From NCBI GenBank assembly GCA_017983955.1, contig JAGOAJ010000013.1:34751-98750 (forward strand): DNA of 64,000 nt, read 5' to 3'. The DNA comes from Burkholderiaceae bacterium (GTDB taxonomy: Bacteria; Pseudomonadota; Gammaproteobacteria; Burkholderiales; Burkholderiaceae_B). How positions within the stretch are numbered: the stretch's first letter is position 1; each line of letters starts with the position of its first letter. Positions 57,144 through 64,000 of the stretch are shown in pieces. The notes beneath the pieces are model-generated. The model ran no database searches and was not told the origin of the DNA. It saw only the letters and a program-made list of their open reading frames with translations. A program made the position numbers and the translations under genes.

Positions 57144-57959
57144 ATGTCACGATCCCCATTGCTGCCCACGACATTAAATATGTCTTCGTCATTGAATGAC
57201 TCCCAAATGGCCATACAGGTCCTGGACAGAGCCATGCGCTTACTGGATGCGCTAGCTCGACAGACTGACCCCGTGCCGCTTAAAGACCTGGCCGCTACAA
57301 CAGGGCTGCATACCTCGACGACTCACCGCATACTGAATGACCTAGTGGTGGGGCGCTATGTCGAAAGGGTGGACAGTGGCCTTTATCGCTTGGGGATGCG
57401 CTTGTTGGAACTGGGGTCTTTGGTCAAGGGTCGGCTGGATGTGCGCGAAGCAGCTATAGAACCTATGCGCGAACTGCATAAGATCACCGGCCAGACTATC
57501 AACCTGTCCTTGCAGCAAGGCGACGAAATTATTTATATAGAGCGTGCTTGGAGCGAAAGATCGGGCATGCAAGTCGTCAGGGCCATAGGGGGTAGGGCGC
57601 CCTTACACCTGACATCTACGGGTAAATTATTTTTATCGGTTAGCGATCCCCGCCAAGTACGAGCCTACGTCATGCGTACTGGCTTGGCGGGCAGTACCCG
57701 CAATAGCATTACTCAGGCCGACCAACTTGAGCGCGATCTGGCCCTAGTGCGTCGTTTGGGCTATTCACGCGACAACGAAGAGCTTGAGCTGGGGGTGCGC
57801 TGCATCGCTGCCGGCGTTTACGATGACACGGGCATGTTACAGGCGGGTTTATCCATTTCCGCACCGGCAGAACGGCTGCGGGATGAATGGATTCCTGTGC
57901 TCCTACAGATCGCCCATAAGATTTCAGCAGCCCTGGGGTACGAGCAAACGCCCCGTTGA
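57144..57959 (+). CDS. IclR-family transcriptional regulator
   Basis: A 271-residue regulator from ATG 57144; ATG 57180 (MSSSLNDSQ) is also possible. The N-terminal winged helix is LKDLAATTGLHTSTTHRILNDLV, and the C-terminal effector domain has MRELHKITGQTINLSLQQGDEIIYIER and RCIAAGVYDDTG. It lies 159 bp upstream of the phasin gene in the same direction, but the target is unknown. The palindromes at 57978-58051 fit PhaR rather than the IclR type, which has no fixed consensus, so control of phasin by this protein remains open. Confidence 0.9.
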   Translation: MSRSPLLPTTLNMSSSLNDSQMAIQVLDRAMRLLDALARQTDPVPLKDLAATTGLHTSTTHRILNDLVVGRYVERVDSGLYRLGMRLLELGSLVKGRLDVREAAIEPMRELHKITGQTINLSLQQGDEIIYIERAWSERSGMQVVRAIGGRAPLHLTSTGKLFLSVSDPRQVRAYVMRTGLAGSTRNSITQADQLERDLALVRRLGYSRDNEELELGVRCIAAGVYDDTGMLQAGLSISAPAERLRDEWIPVLLQIAHKISAALGYEQTPR

Positions 57960-57977
57960 AGTGATGCTGCATATGTT

Positions 57978-57994
57978 TTGTTGCGGCGCAACAA
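57978..57994. promoter_or_regulatory. Candidate PhaR operator, upstream copy
   Basis: TTGTTGCGGCGCAACAA is a perfect inverted repeat of 7-base arms with a 3-base centre and contains TGC-GGC-GCA. Published work on PhaR from Paracoccus denitrificans describes TGC-N3-GCA sites near phasin genes. It lies just upstream of the -35 element of the phasin promoter. Confidence 0.6.
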
Positions 57995-58001
57995 ATAGCG
58001 C

Positions 58002-58029
58002 TTGACATGAGGTTTAGAAACGGTAGAAT
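58002..58029 (+). promoter_or_regulatory. Sigma-70 promoter of the phasin gene
   Basis: A perfect TTGACA (58002-58007) and TAGAAT (58024-58029) are spaced by 16 bases. The start of transcription would fall near 58036, inside the second TGC-N3-GCA site. The leader is about 80 bases. Confidence 0.75.
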
Positions 58030-58034
58030 AGATA

Positions 58035-58051
58035 TTGTTGCGGTGCAGCAT
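58035..58051. promoter_or_regulatory. Candidate PhaR operator, downstream copy
   Basis: TTGTTGCGGTGCAGCAT contains TGC-GGT-GCA and matches the upstream site at 14 of the first 16 positions. It overlaps the expected transcription start, so a bound repressor would block the promoter. Centre-to-centre distance to the upstream site is 57 bp. Confidence 0.6.
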
Positions 58052-58117
58052 AGAAGGTTTTCACAGAATATGGTGATTTGCTTAGCCTTCTTTATTCTCA
58101 CATATAAAGGAAATCTC

Positions 58118-58696
58118 ATGAGCGCCATCCCACAAAATGTTCTAGCTAACCAAAAAGCGTCGCTGGACAGTTTTCTTGCCATACAAAATACATTCTTCAG
58201 CGGCTTCGAAAAGCTGGTTGATTTGAACTTGAAAGTCATTAAGGCTTCAATGGACGAAGTCGCCCAGAAATCGCAGCAAGCTGTTGAAGTCAAAGATCCT
58301 CAGGAAGCTTTGTCGTTCACCAGCGGTCTGGTTCAGCCTAACGCTGAAAAAGCCCTGGCCTACAGCAAGCACGTTTACGACATCGTATCCGGTGTCCAAG
58401 CTGACCTGTCCAAGCTGACCGAAGACCAGTTGTCGCAAGGTCAGCAGCAAATCAGCGAAGCCATTGACCAGTTGGCCAAGAACGCTCCTACAGGTTCCGA
58501 AGGTGCTGTTGCTTTGTTGAAGTCCTCGTTGGCTACTGCCAACAGTGCTTACGATTCCGTTGCTAAAGCCGCCCGTCAGGCTGCCGACGCTGCTGAATCC
58601 AATATTGCTGCCGCTACCAACGCGACCATGAAAGCAGCTGCTGACGCTGCCGAAGCCAGCAAAGGTGCGCCTCGCGCACGCCGTGCCACGGCCTAA
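58118..58696 (+). CDS. Phasin (PHB granule-associated protein)
   Basis: A 192-residue phasin. The core NQKASLDSFLAIQNTFFSGFEKLVDLNLKVIKASMDE is the Phasin_2 type helix region (given here in summary), followed by long Ala/Gln-rich helices, and a C-terminal AARQAADAAESNIAAATNATMKAAADA repeat with a basic tail (APRARRATA), reminiscent of PhaP with the Lys/Ala-rich tail. It coats PHB granules and controls their number and size. ATG 58118 with TAAAGGAAATCTC as ribosome site; frames starting at 58007 overlap the promoter and are rejected. Strong terminator follows. Confidence 0.93.
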   Translation: MSAIPQNVLANQKASLDSFLAIQNTFFSGFEKLVDLNLKVIKASMDEVAQKSQQAVEVKDPQEALSFTSGLVQPNAEKALAYSKHVYDIVSGVQADLSKLTEDQLSQGQQQISEAIDQLAKNAPTGSEGAVALLKSSLATANSAYDSVAKAARQAADAAESNIAAATNATMKAAADAAEASKGAPRARRATA

Positions 58697-58719
58697 ATAT
58701 TTGGTTTAGTACAGATATT

Positions 58720-58749
58720 AAAGGGCGTCCCTTAGGGACGCCCTTTTTG
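58720..58749 (+). terminator. Intrinsic terminator after phasin
   Basis: AAAGGGCGTCCC (58720-58731) pairs with GGGACGCCCTTT (58735-58746) around a TTA loop, with T-run following. A 12-bp stem gives a strong Rho-independent stop, fitting an abundant message. Confidence 0.93.
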
Positions 58750-58791
58750 CGTTTCCACAACCCCCCGGCGTAATCAGCTCAACGTGGAAGG

Positions 58792-59289
58792 CTAAGCTTT
58801 TTTATCCAAGGCCGCGTGTACCGGTATGACTTGCAGCATGTCGCCCAACACGTTAGAAGCAAGACCGATCATATAGCCGCGCCGACCACCATTCAGATAG
58901 ACAGTCGGGTGCTCCAGTAAGCTGGCCTCGATATACACAGGCATCTTTTTACGGGTGGCAAAAGGCGAGGTCCCGCCGACCAGGTAGCCCGAATGACGCT
59001 GGGCGGTATCAGGCTGGCAAGGCTGTATTTTTTTGACACCTATCTGGCGTGCCAGATTTTTCGTGGATACTTCGCAATCGCCATGCATTAGCACTAGTAG
59101 CGGTTTGGCGGCCTCATCTTCCATTACCAAGGTCTTGGCAATGGCATGCAAATCTACGCCCAGCTGGCGTGCTGCTTCGGCGGCGCCGCCGTGGTCAACG
59201 TAGTCATAGCTATATTCGTTAAATGCCACCTTGTGCTGCTTAAGCCATAGCGTGGCCGGGGTTTCCGAGACGTGTTTCTGTTTTGCCAT
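58792..59289 (-). CDS. ybaK: Cys-tRNA(Pro)/Cys-tRNA(Cys) deacylase YbaK
   Basis: A 165-residue trans-editing protein. The start at ATG 59289 (MAKQKHVSETPATLWL) matches the family; the longer frame from 59340 overlaps xerD. Conserved pieces: EYSYDYVDHGGAAEAARQLGV, KTLVMEDEAAKPLLVLMHGDCEVS, and GYLVGGTSPFATRKKMPVYIE. It removes Cys mischarged on tRNA-Pro. It lies 25 bp downstream of xerD on the minus strand. Confidence 0.94.
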   Translation of the reverse strand: MAKQKHVSETPATLWLKQHKVAFNEYSYDYVDHGGAAEAARQLGVDLHAIAKTLVMEDEAAKPLLVLMHGDCEVSTKNLARQIGVKKIQPCQPDTAQRHSGYLVGGTSPFATRKKMPVYIEASLLEHPTVYLNGGRRGYMIGLASNVLGDMLQVIPVHAALDKKA

Positions 59290-59314
59290 ATGGTTTTTAG
59301 TGTAGATATGTATT

Positions 59315-60226
59315 TCAGGCTCTGGGATGATGTTTCGCATGCAAGGCTTTCAGCCGCTCGCGTGCTACATAAGTATAAATCTGCGTGGTGGAAATGTCGG
59401 CATGCCCCAGCAACATTTGTACTACCCGCAAATCAGCCCCGTGATTGAGCAAGTGGGTGGCAAACGCATGGCGCACCACGTGCGGCGACAGCGGTGTATG
59501 AATGTCCGCCTGCAAGGCGTGTTTTTTAACAATCAACCAAAACGACTGACGTGTCATCGCGGCCGCTCGCGCCGTCACAAACAAGGCGTCTGCGCGGCGC
59601 GCACCTAGCAATTCGGGGCGGGACTCCTGCATATAGCGCTCTATCCAGTGCATGGCCTCCAGCCCCAGCGGCACCAGTCTGTCTTTGCCCCCTTTACCGC
59701 CAGTCACCCTGACGACCCCTTCGGTCAGGCTGACATCCAGGACGCCCAGGCTGATCAGTTCGCTAACCCGCAAGCCAGTGGCATACAGGGTTTCCAGCAT
59801 GGCGCGGTCACGCAAGCCCAAGGCCTGCTTAACATCAGGAGCCTGCAGCAGGGCGTCCACCTGATCCTCGGACAGTGTCTTGGGAAAGCGTGCCGCCTGT
59901 TTGGCAGCCTTAAGCGTCAGGCAGGGGTCTTGGCTAACGCTGCCATGTCGCAAGGCCCACAGGTAGTAGCGACGCAACACGGCCAGCCTACGATTGGCGG
60001 TAGTGGCTTTGCTGGTGGCATGAAGCGCGGCAAACCAGTCCTGAATATCAGTAGCGCCGACTTGCTCTAGTGTCTTTTTGGGTTTGCTGTGTAGCCATAG
60101 GGCAAATGCAGTCAGGTCGCGTCTGTAGGCAGCCAGTGTGTTGGCGGCCAGTCCGTCTTCCAGCCAGATGGAATCCAGAAAAGAGTCTATGGAGGGCGGG
60201 GGGGAGAAGCGAGTGGAGGGATGCAT
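59315..60226 (-). CDS. xerD: Tyrosine recombinase XerD
   Basis: A 303-residue tyrosine recombinase. N-terminal SAM-like domain FLDSIWLEDGLAANTLAAYRRDLTAF; catalytic residues are visible as Arg in YATGLRVSELISL, Lys in GGKGGKDRLVPL, His-x-x-Arg in PHVVRHAFATHLL, His in LLGHADISTTQIY and the Tyr in YTYVARERL. With XerC it resolves chromosome dimers at dif. Length and motifs are of XerD type. The dispersed repeat copy 3 lies 40 bp upstream of its start. Confidence 0.94.
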   Translation of the reverse strand: MHPSTRFSPPPSIDSFLDSIWLEDGLAANTLAAYRRDLTAFALWLHSKPKKTLEQVGATDIQDWFAALHATSKATTANRRLAVLRRYYLWALRHGSVSQDPCLTLKAAKQAARFPKTLSEDQVDALLQAPDVKQALGLRDRAMLETLYATGLRVSELISLGVLDVSLTEGVVRVTGGKGGKDRLVPLGLEAMHWIERYMQESRPELLGARRADALFVTARAAAMTRQSFWLIVKKHALQADIHTPLSPHVVRHAFATHLLNHGADLRVVQMLLGHADISTTQIYTYVARERLKALHAKHHPRA

Positions 60227-60265
60227 GTTTTTATTATGCCACTGCGGGTAAATTGCGGTATTGCT

Positions 60266-60610
60266 GGTCTTTTAGATACGTTCGTTCTTTCGTGTCAGGT
60301 TGCTGGTCTTTTAGGCACGTTCGCCCTTACGTGGCAGGCTCCTTACTCTGTGCCCCCGCTTGCGCGAAAGGCACTCCCGTAAGGACCTACCACTACGGGC
60401 TAGGCGCAAGTTAAAAATAGAGCTTTTAGGGGCGGCTTGGGCTAATCGTGAGGTCAAAGCGAGGCACTAGCACCCGTTGGATTAATGATGAGGCGTCGCT
60501 AGTGAAGTCTTCCTACAGCCCCTAAGGCGGGCAAACGTTGGACTCACGACAGAGCCTTACCCTCCGCGGGGGCTCAGAGTGAGTCTTACGGTTGACGGCC
60601 GGTAATGCCT
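60266..60610 (+). repeat. Dispersed structured repeat, copy 3 (diverged)
   Basis: Between xerD and modA. It shares with copies 1 and 2 the left hairpin region, the CTCCCGTAA motif (60374-60382), a changed middle, and the right hairpin GACTCAC (60541-60547) with GTGAGTC (60579-60585). The left hairpin arms are GTGCC (60350-60354) and GGCAC (60370-60374), where copies 1 and 2 have GTGGC and GCCAC, so pairing is kept by a double change. A 39-bp unit (GGTCT at 60266 and 60305) is tandemly repeated at the left. About 40 bases present in copies 1 and 2 are missing and the centre is longer. Confidence 0.8.
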
Positions 60611-60645
60611 AAGAAACCTAAACCCTTAAACGCATCGATTTGACC

Positions 60646-60673
60646 ATCGCTATATACCTATATATATTACGGT
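60646..60673. promoter_or_regulatory. ModE operator upstream of modA
   Basis: CGCTATATA (60648-60656), six bases, and TATATTACG (60663-60671) match the known ModE binding pattern of Escherichia coli, CG-N-TATATA-N6-TATATAACG-like, with two mismatches between arms. It lies about 80 bp upstream of modA. With modE encoded at the far end of the same locus, molybdate-dependent repression of modABC is very likely. Confidence 0.85.
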
Positions 60674-60707
60674 CATAGAAACACACTTACACATCAATGC
60701 TACCTCT

Positions 60708-60721
60708 CTGTATTTATACAG
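60708..60721. promoter_or_regulatory. Perfect 14-bp palindrome before modA
   Basis: CTGTATTTATACAG is a perfect palindrome that lies 31 bp before the modA start and 34 bp after the ModE box. It includes TATTTATAC, which might also serve as a -10 region. Could be a second operator or a leader hairpin; function not shown. Confidence 0.4.
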
Positions 60722-60752
60722 ATAAGTCACTTCGAACAGCTAAGGAAACACT

Positions 60753-61508
60753 ATGAAATTACGCCGCATAATCGCCACAGCCGTCATTGCAACAGCAGGT
60801 TGGCATATGCCAGCCATGGCGGGTGATGTTGTTGTATCTGCCGCTGCCAGCCTGACCAATGCGTTTAAAGAACTGGCATCTAACTATGAAAAAGATCATG
60901 CAGATACCAAAATATTGACTAGCTTTGCGGCATCTGATGTGTTGTTGCAGCAAATTATCCACGGGGCGCCTGCGGATATCTTTGCGTCGGCAGATCAGAA
61001 AGCCATGGACAAAGCCGTGGAGGCCGGCGTGGTTGAGTCTGATAGCCGGACAGATTTTGTGCGTAACGAAGTCGTTATGATCGTTCCGGTTGACGACAAA
61101 CACGGAATTAAATCGGTGGCCGATCTGAAAAACAATGCTGTTACACGAGTGGCCTTTGGTAATCCTGCCACTGTGCCGGTAGGGCGTTACACTCAGGCAT
61201 CCTTGGAAAAAATGGGCGATTGGGAAGTGGTGAAAAGTAAAGAAGTTACTGGCCAGAATGTACGCCAGGTCTTGGATTATGTGGCACGTGGCGAAGTAGA
61301 CGCGGGTTTTGTTTTTGCTACCGATGCGGCCATCATGACAGACAAGGTCAAGGTCGTACAACGTTTGGAGTCAGCCACTCCGGTGCTATATCCAATTGCT
61401 TTGGTTAACCGCGACGGTCGTAATCCACAGGCAAAAGATTTCCTAAGCTACGTGTTGTCAGCTCAAGGCCAGGCCGTGTTGGCCAAGTATGGTTTTGCAC
61501 GGCCCTAA
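60753..61508 (+). CDS. modA: Molybdate-binding periplasmic protein ModA
   Basis: A 251-residue periplasmic binding protein with a Sec signal peptide ending HMPAMA. VSAAASLTNAFKELASNYEKDH and HGAPADIFASADQKAMDKAVEAGV are the ModA/WtpA-type ligand loops (Ser and Asp binding the oxyanion); EVDAGFVFATDAAI and VLPY-like ending DFLSYVLSAQGQAVLAKYGFA follow. Captures molybdate (or tungstate). ATG 60753 has AAGGAAACACT. First of modABC, under a ModE site. Confidence 0.94.
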   Translation: MKLRRIIATAVIATAGWHMPAMAGDVVVSAAASLTNAFKELASNYEKDHADTKILTSFAASDVLLQQIIHGAPADIFASADQKAMDKAVEAGVVESDSRTDFVRNEVVMIVPVDDKHGIKSVADLKNNAVTRVAFGNPATVPVGRYTQASLEKMGDWEVVKSKEVTGQNVRQVLDYVARGEVDAGFVFATDAAIMTDKVKVVQRLESATPVLYPIALVNRDGRNPQAKDFLSYVLSAQGQAVLAKYGFARP

Positions 61509-61511
61509 AAA

Positions 61512-62210
61512 ATGAGTTTTTCTGAAATTGGTGTCCCTTTATTGCTTTCTCTCAAGGTGGCAGGTTGGGCGACGTTTTTCGCGACGGTAATAGGTATTGC
61601 CGTCGCTTTTGGGTTGGCCAGATGGCGTTCATCCTGGTGCGACGTGCTGGATTCCATACTGACCTTGCCCATGGTGCTGCCGCCTACCGTTATCGGCTAC
61701 TACCTGCTGGTTGTGCTGGGGCGGCGCGGCTGGTTGGGGCAGTTCTTGGCGCGCTGGGATATAGAGCTGGTGTTTACCTGGCAAGGGGCTGTAATTGCGG
61801 CGACCGTGGTTGCGTTTCCACTGGTGCTGAAATCGGCGCGCGCCGCTTTCCAAGATGTTAGTTATCAATTGGAAAACTCAGGTAGATTACTGGGTGTCAG
61901 TGAAACGGCCATTTTCTTTCGTATTACTTTACCGCTGGCTGCACGCGGTATTTTGGCGGGCGTTCTATTGGCCTTCGCCAGAGCGCTGGGTGAGTTTGGC
62001 GCTACGCTGATGTTGGCAGGCAGCATACCTGGTCGTACGCAAACCCTATCTATTGCGATCTACGAGGCTGTGCAGGGTGGTAATGACGACTTGGCGAATT
62101 TGTTGGTGCTGATTACTTCTGCCGTGTGCATTATTGTGTTGTTGGTGGCCAGTCGCTTGTCACCCACCCAAAGACGTGGTTCGGGCTTGGGTCCCAGGGG
62201 TGTGTTGTGA
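61512..62210 (+). CDS. modB: Molybdate ABC transporter permease ModB
   Basis: A 232-residue permease with about five helices. PLLLSLKVAGWATFFATVIGIAVAF and the EAA-like cytoplasmic loop LLGVSETAIFFRITLPLAARGIL and ALGEFGATLMLAGSIPGRTQTL are the ModB signatures. Starts 3 bp after modA. Its last four bases overlap the modC GTG start (GTGA). Confidence 0.95.
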   Translation: MSFSEIGVPLLLSLKVAGWATFFATVIGIAVAFGLARWRSSWCDVLDSILTLPMVLPPTVIGYYLLVVLGRRGWLGQFLARWDIELVFTWQGAVIAATVVAFPLVLKSARAAFQDVSYQLENSGRLLGVSETAIFFRITLPLAARGILAGVLLAFARALGEFGATLMLAGSIPGRTQTLSIAIYEAVQGGNDDLANLLVLITSAVCIIVLLVASRLSPTQRRGSGLGPRGVL

Positions 62211-62893
62211 TCATAGATGTGAATATTCAGCGTACGCTTTTGTCTGGCCAACGCGAATTTTTTTTAGATGTAGTCTTGCAATCCGATGTCGCGCGTATTG
62301 CCTTGCTAGGCCCATCGGGGTCGGGTAAAACACTAACCGTGCAGGCCATCGCAGGCTTGCTGCGTCCTGATACCGGGCATATACGTGTCAAAGGCATCAC
62401 TTTTTTTGATGCCAAGCAGCCCCTGTTTCTGTCGGCCCAGCAGCGTCAGTTGGCTTATTTGCTGCAGGATTATGGGCTGTTTCCACATTTGACGGTGGCC
62501 CAGAATATTGGTTTTGGGTTGACGAAAGGGTGGTTGAACTGGCGTCGCAAGGCCTGTTTGCCCGATGTTGCCATGCGCTGGGTGGATGCCTTTGAGTTGG
62601 GCGCGATACTTCAGAGCTATCCAGATCAAATTTCAGGGGGGCAGAAGCAGCGTGTGGCCTTGGCGCGGGCCTTGTCCACCAATCCCAGCATACTGTTGCT
62701 GGATGAGCCGCTAGCGGCTTTGGACATCAGTTTGCGCCAGAAGATGCGTGATGAATTGGCCGTCTTGCAGCAGCAGCTGGATATTCCCACCATATTGATT
62801 ACCCATGATTTGGATGACGCAGTCACGCTGGCTGATCATATTTATCAGATAGATAACGGAAAAATCGTGGGGCAAAGGCCATCCCGTGGTTAG
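62207..62893 (+). CDS. modC: Molybdate ABC transporter ATPase ModC without TOBE domain
   Basis: A 228-residue ATPase from GTG 62207 overlapping the modB stop; the longer frame from 62126 lies in modB. Walker A GPSGSGKTLTVQAIAGLL, signature ISGGQKQRVALARAL, Walker B ILLLDEPLAALD, switch THDLDDAVTLADHI. It ends right after the ATPase core (DNGKIVGQRPSRG). E. coli ModC has a further about 120-residue TOBE (Mop) regulatory domain that binds molybdate; that is absent here. Confidence 0.93.
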   Translation: MIIDVNIQRTLLSGQREFFLDVVLQSDVARIALLGPSGSGKTLTVQAIAGLLRPDTGHIRVKGITFFDAKQPLFLSAQQRQLAYLLQDYGLFPHLTVAQNIGFGLTKGWLNWRRKACLPDVAMRWVDAFELGAILQSYPDQISGGQKQRVALARALSTNPSILLLDEPLAALDISLRQKMRDELAVLQQQLDIPTILITHDLDDAVTLADHIYQIDNGKIVGQRPSRG

Positions 62894-62923
62894 GGTTGGC
62901 CGTGGTCGCGCTGGCAGATAGCC

Positions 62924-63754
62924 TTAGTCTAAGGTCCCCAGCATAACGCTGGATGCTTTGAAAATAGCGTAGGCAACTTGGTTTTCGTGTAACTGCATGG
63001 TTTGCAGGCTGCTGGAGGTAATGGTGGCCGCAATCACTTGGCCGCCATCCAGTGTGATGCTGACTTCGGCGTTGACCGGGCCAGTAATAATGCGGCTAAT
63101 GTGCCCGCGCAACTGGTTGCGCGCCGATAGTATCTGGTGCTGGTCGGGTAAGCCCACCATCACGGACGAGGCCTTGATAAACGCCAATAGACGTTTGCCA
63201 GGCTGCAGATCCAGGCTAGTTACGCTTTCGTGGGTGATGGATGACACGATGTGCAGGCCTGCACCAGCTTCCAGGATGACTTCGTCGTTGACTGCGCCGT
63301 GGGTGATGTTGCTAACAACACCCGCCAGCTTATTGCGAGCTGATGTCTGTACCATCATGTGCTGTATCAACTCCAGATTACGGGGCGATAGCGTATTGGC
63401 GCGTGCTAGCTGCGCCATGAAGCGTTCATGCTCCTGGCTCAGCGCTTGGTATAGGGTTATTAATTCTTGGGCGCGTGGGGTCAGCACAGCGCCGCCACCG
63501 CGTTGGCCGCCGGTGCTGCGCAGCACCAGTGGTTCGCCAGCCAGGTTGTTCATGGTGTCGACGGCGTCCCAGGCGGCTTTATAGCTAAGATTGATTTTCT
63601 TGGCTGCTGCCGTGATTGAGCCTTCCTGACCTATGGCGGCTAATAGCGCCATGCGGCGCGGATTGCCCCATTGTTGCTGGCCGGAACGGAAGCCAATAGA
63701 GCCACTGATTTCAACGGGGGGCAGGGCGCAGGCAGGTGGATTTCTTGTCGACAT
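62924..63754 (-). CDS. modE: Molybdate-responsive regulator ModE
   Basis: A 276-residue regulator. The N-terminal winged helix reads LAAIGQEGSITAAAKKINLSYKAAWDAVDTMNNLAGEPLV, the ModE LysR-like fold, and GGQRGGGAVLTPRAQELITLYQ. Two Mop/TOBE domains follow (SARNKLAGVVSNITHGAVNDEVILEA and SARNQLRGHISRIITGPVNAEVSITL). When molybdate is bound, it represses modABC through the site at 60646. It is convergent with modC, 30 bp apart. Confidence 0.94.
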   Translation of the reverse strand: MSTRNPPACALPPVEISGSIGFRSGQQQWGNPRRMALLAAIGQEGSITAAAKKINLSYKAAWDAVDTMNNLAGEPLVLRSTGGQRGGGAVLTPRAQELITLYQALSQEHERFMAQLARANTLSPRNLELIQHMMVQTSARNKLAGVVSNITHGAVNDEVILEAGAGLHIVSSITHESVTSLDLQPGKRLLAFIKASSVMVGLPDQHQILSARNQLRGHISRIITGPVNAEVSITLDGGQVIAATITSSSLQTMQLHENQVAYAIFKASSVMLGTLD

Positions 63755-63810
63755 GGCAAAGAGTGTACGCGTCTAAAGCTAGACCTGCCAACTCCTGTTA
63801 AACTAGCGGA

Positions 63811-63905
63811 GGCGGGCCCCTTCGCATGGTTCGGCGGTGAAACTGGTCAGGTCGGGAACGAAGCAGCCATAGTCGCTTAGAATCAGTGCCGAAGTCAGGC
63901 TCGCC
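63811..63905 (+). ncRNA. ffs: 4.5S signal recognition particle RNA
   Basis: The conserved SRP domain IV core GGTCAGGTCGGGAACGAAGCAGCC runs from 63844 to about 63868 (quoted in part only as GGTCAGGTC, GGAA and GAAGCAGCC). The ends pair: GGCGGGCC (63811-63818) with GGCTCGCC (63898-63905), with one G-U pair. Inner stems flank the GGAA tetraloop-like apex. Length is about 95 nt, as in other proteobacterial small SRP RNAs. It forms the particle with Ffh that targets membrane proteins. It is transcribed away from modE. Confidence 0.93.
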
Positions 63906-64000
63906 ATCTTGTTGTTTATCCCCTTACTTCCCCCAAGCCGCAGCGAATCCGGTACACTTTTCGTTTACTATTCGATAACTTCCGGCGATCAGCTCCCGCA

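Noticed and set aside
63905-64000. Promoter or gene at the right edge
   Set aside because: Possible -10-like bases exist but no start codon or frame is supported before the window ends.

Overview
The window is a stretch of bacterial chromosome, most probably from a member of the Alcaligenaceae (Burkholderiales, Betaproteobacteria). Pointers are the trpB-trpA-accD order, a PHB depolymerase and a phasin, an intracellular depolymerase of the Ralstonia/Bordetella type, separate monofunctional RelA, glnS next to minCDE, and a dusB-fis-purH-ruvCAB cluster. The genus cannot be named from sequence reading alone. No tRNA, rRNA operon, prophage, insertion-sequence transposase or CRISPR array was seen.

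Layout. 1-3007: a branched-chain amino-acid-type (HAAT) ABC transporter on the minus strand (livG, livF, binding protein, livH cut by the window edge). 3142-6192: nth, an RnfB-like ferredoxin, PHB depolymerase phaZ and ferredoxin fdxA, all minus. 6358-13533: pncB, a flavodoxin-like protein, relA, trpB, trpA, accD. 13540-14250: a dispersed repeat followed by an unrecognised 42-residue cationic protein gene with its own promoter and a structured, terminated 3' region. 14303-22687: glycosyltransferase, EttA, isochorismatase-like hydrolase, glycine-zipper lipoprotein, BCCT transporter, TauE-type permease and a NadQ/NrtR-like regulator. 22700-27904: a second, inverted repeat copy and a second HAAT transporter operon whose two permeases are fused into one protein. 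27975-34372: OsmC, HelD-like helicase, minE/minD/minC and glnS. 34447-41590: a compact plus-strand cluster of a highly divergent CydA-like protein, CydB-like protein, ClcB-like chloride transporter, an usher-like half barrel, and recQ. 41598-47986: ruvB, ruvA, ruvC, purH, fis, dusB and an FAD monooxygenase. 48054-57959: membrane and envelope genes, BepA-like protease, YheT-like hydrolase, azlCD, rhlE, thioredoxin-like protein, CinA-like N-domain, IclR regulator. 58118-60226: phasin, ybaK, xerD. 60266-63754: third repeat copy and modABC facing modE. 63811-63905: the 4.5S SRP RNA gene.

Genes that work together: phaZ and the phasin handle polyhydroxybutyrate, and the phasin promoter carries two TGC-N3-GCA palindromes of the PhaR type; modABC is preceded by a near-consensus ModE operator and faced by modE; minCDE place the division site; ruvABC, recQ and xerD handle recombination; relA, ettA, fis and rhlE tune translation and growth.

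The most noteworthy signals are (1) a dispersed element of roughly 350-430 bp present three times, with homologous inverted hairpins at its ends and about 40/41-bp tandem units flanking it; (2) a CydA/CydB-like pair in which essentially every canonical haem and proton-path residue of CydA is replaced, packed in one cluster with a chloride transporter and an usher-like half barrel; and (3) the small cationic protein gene with a three-hairpin 3' region. All alignments and counts are by eye.
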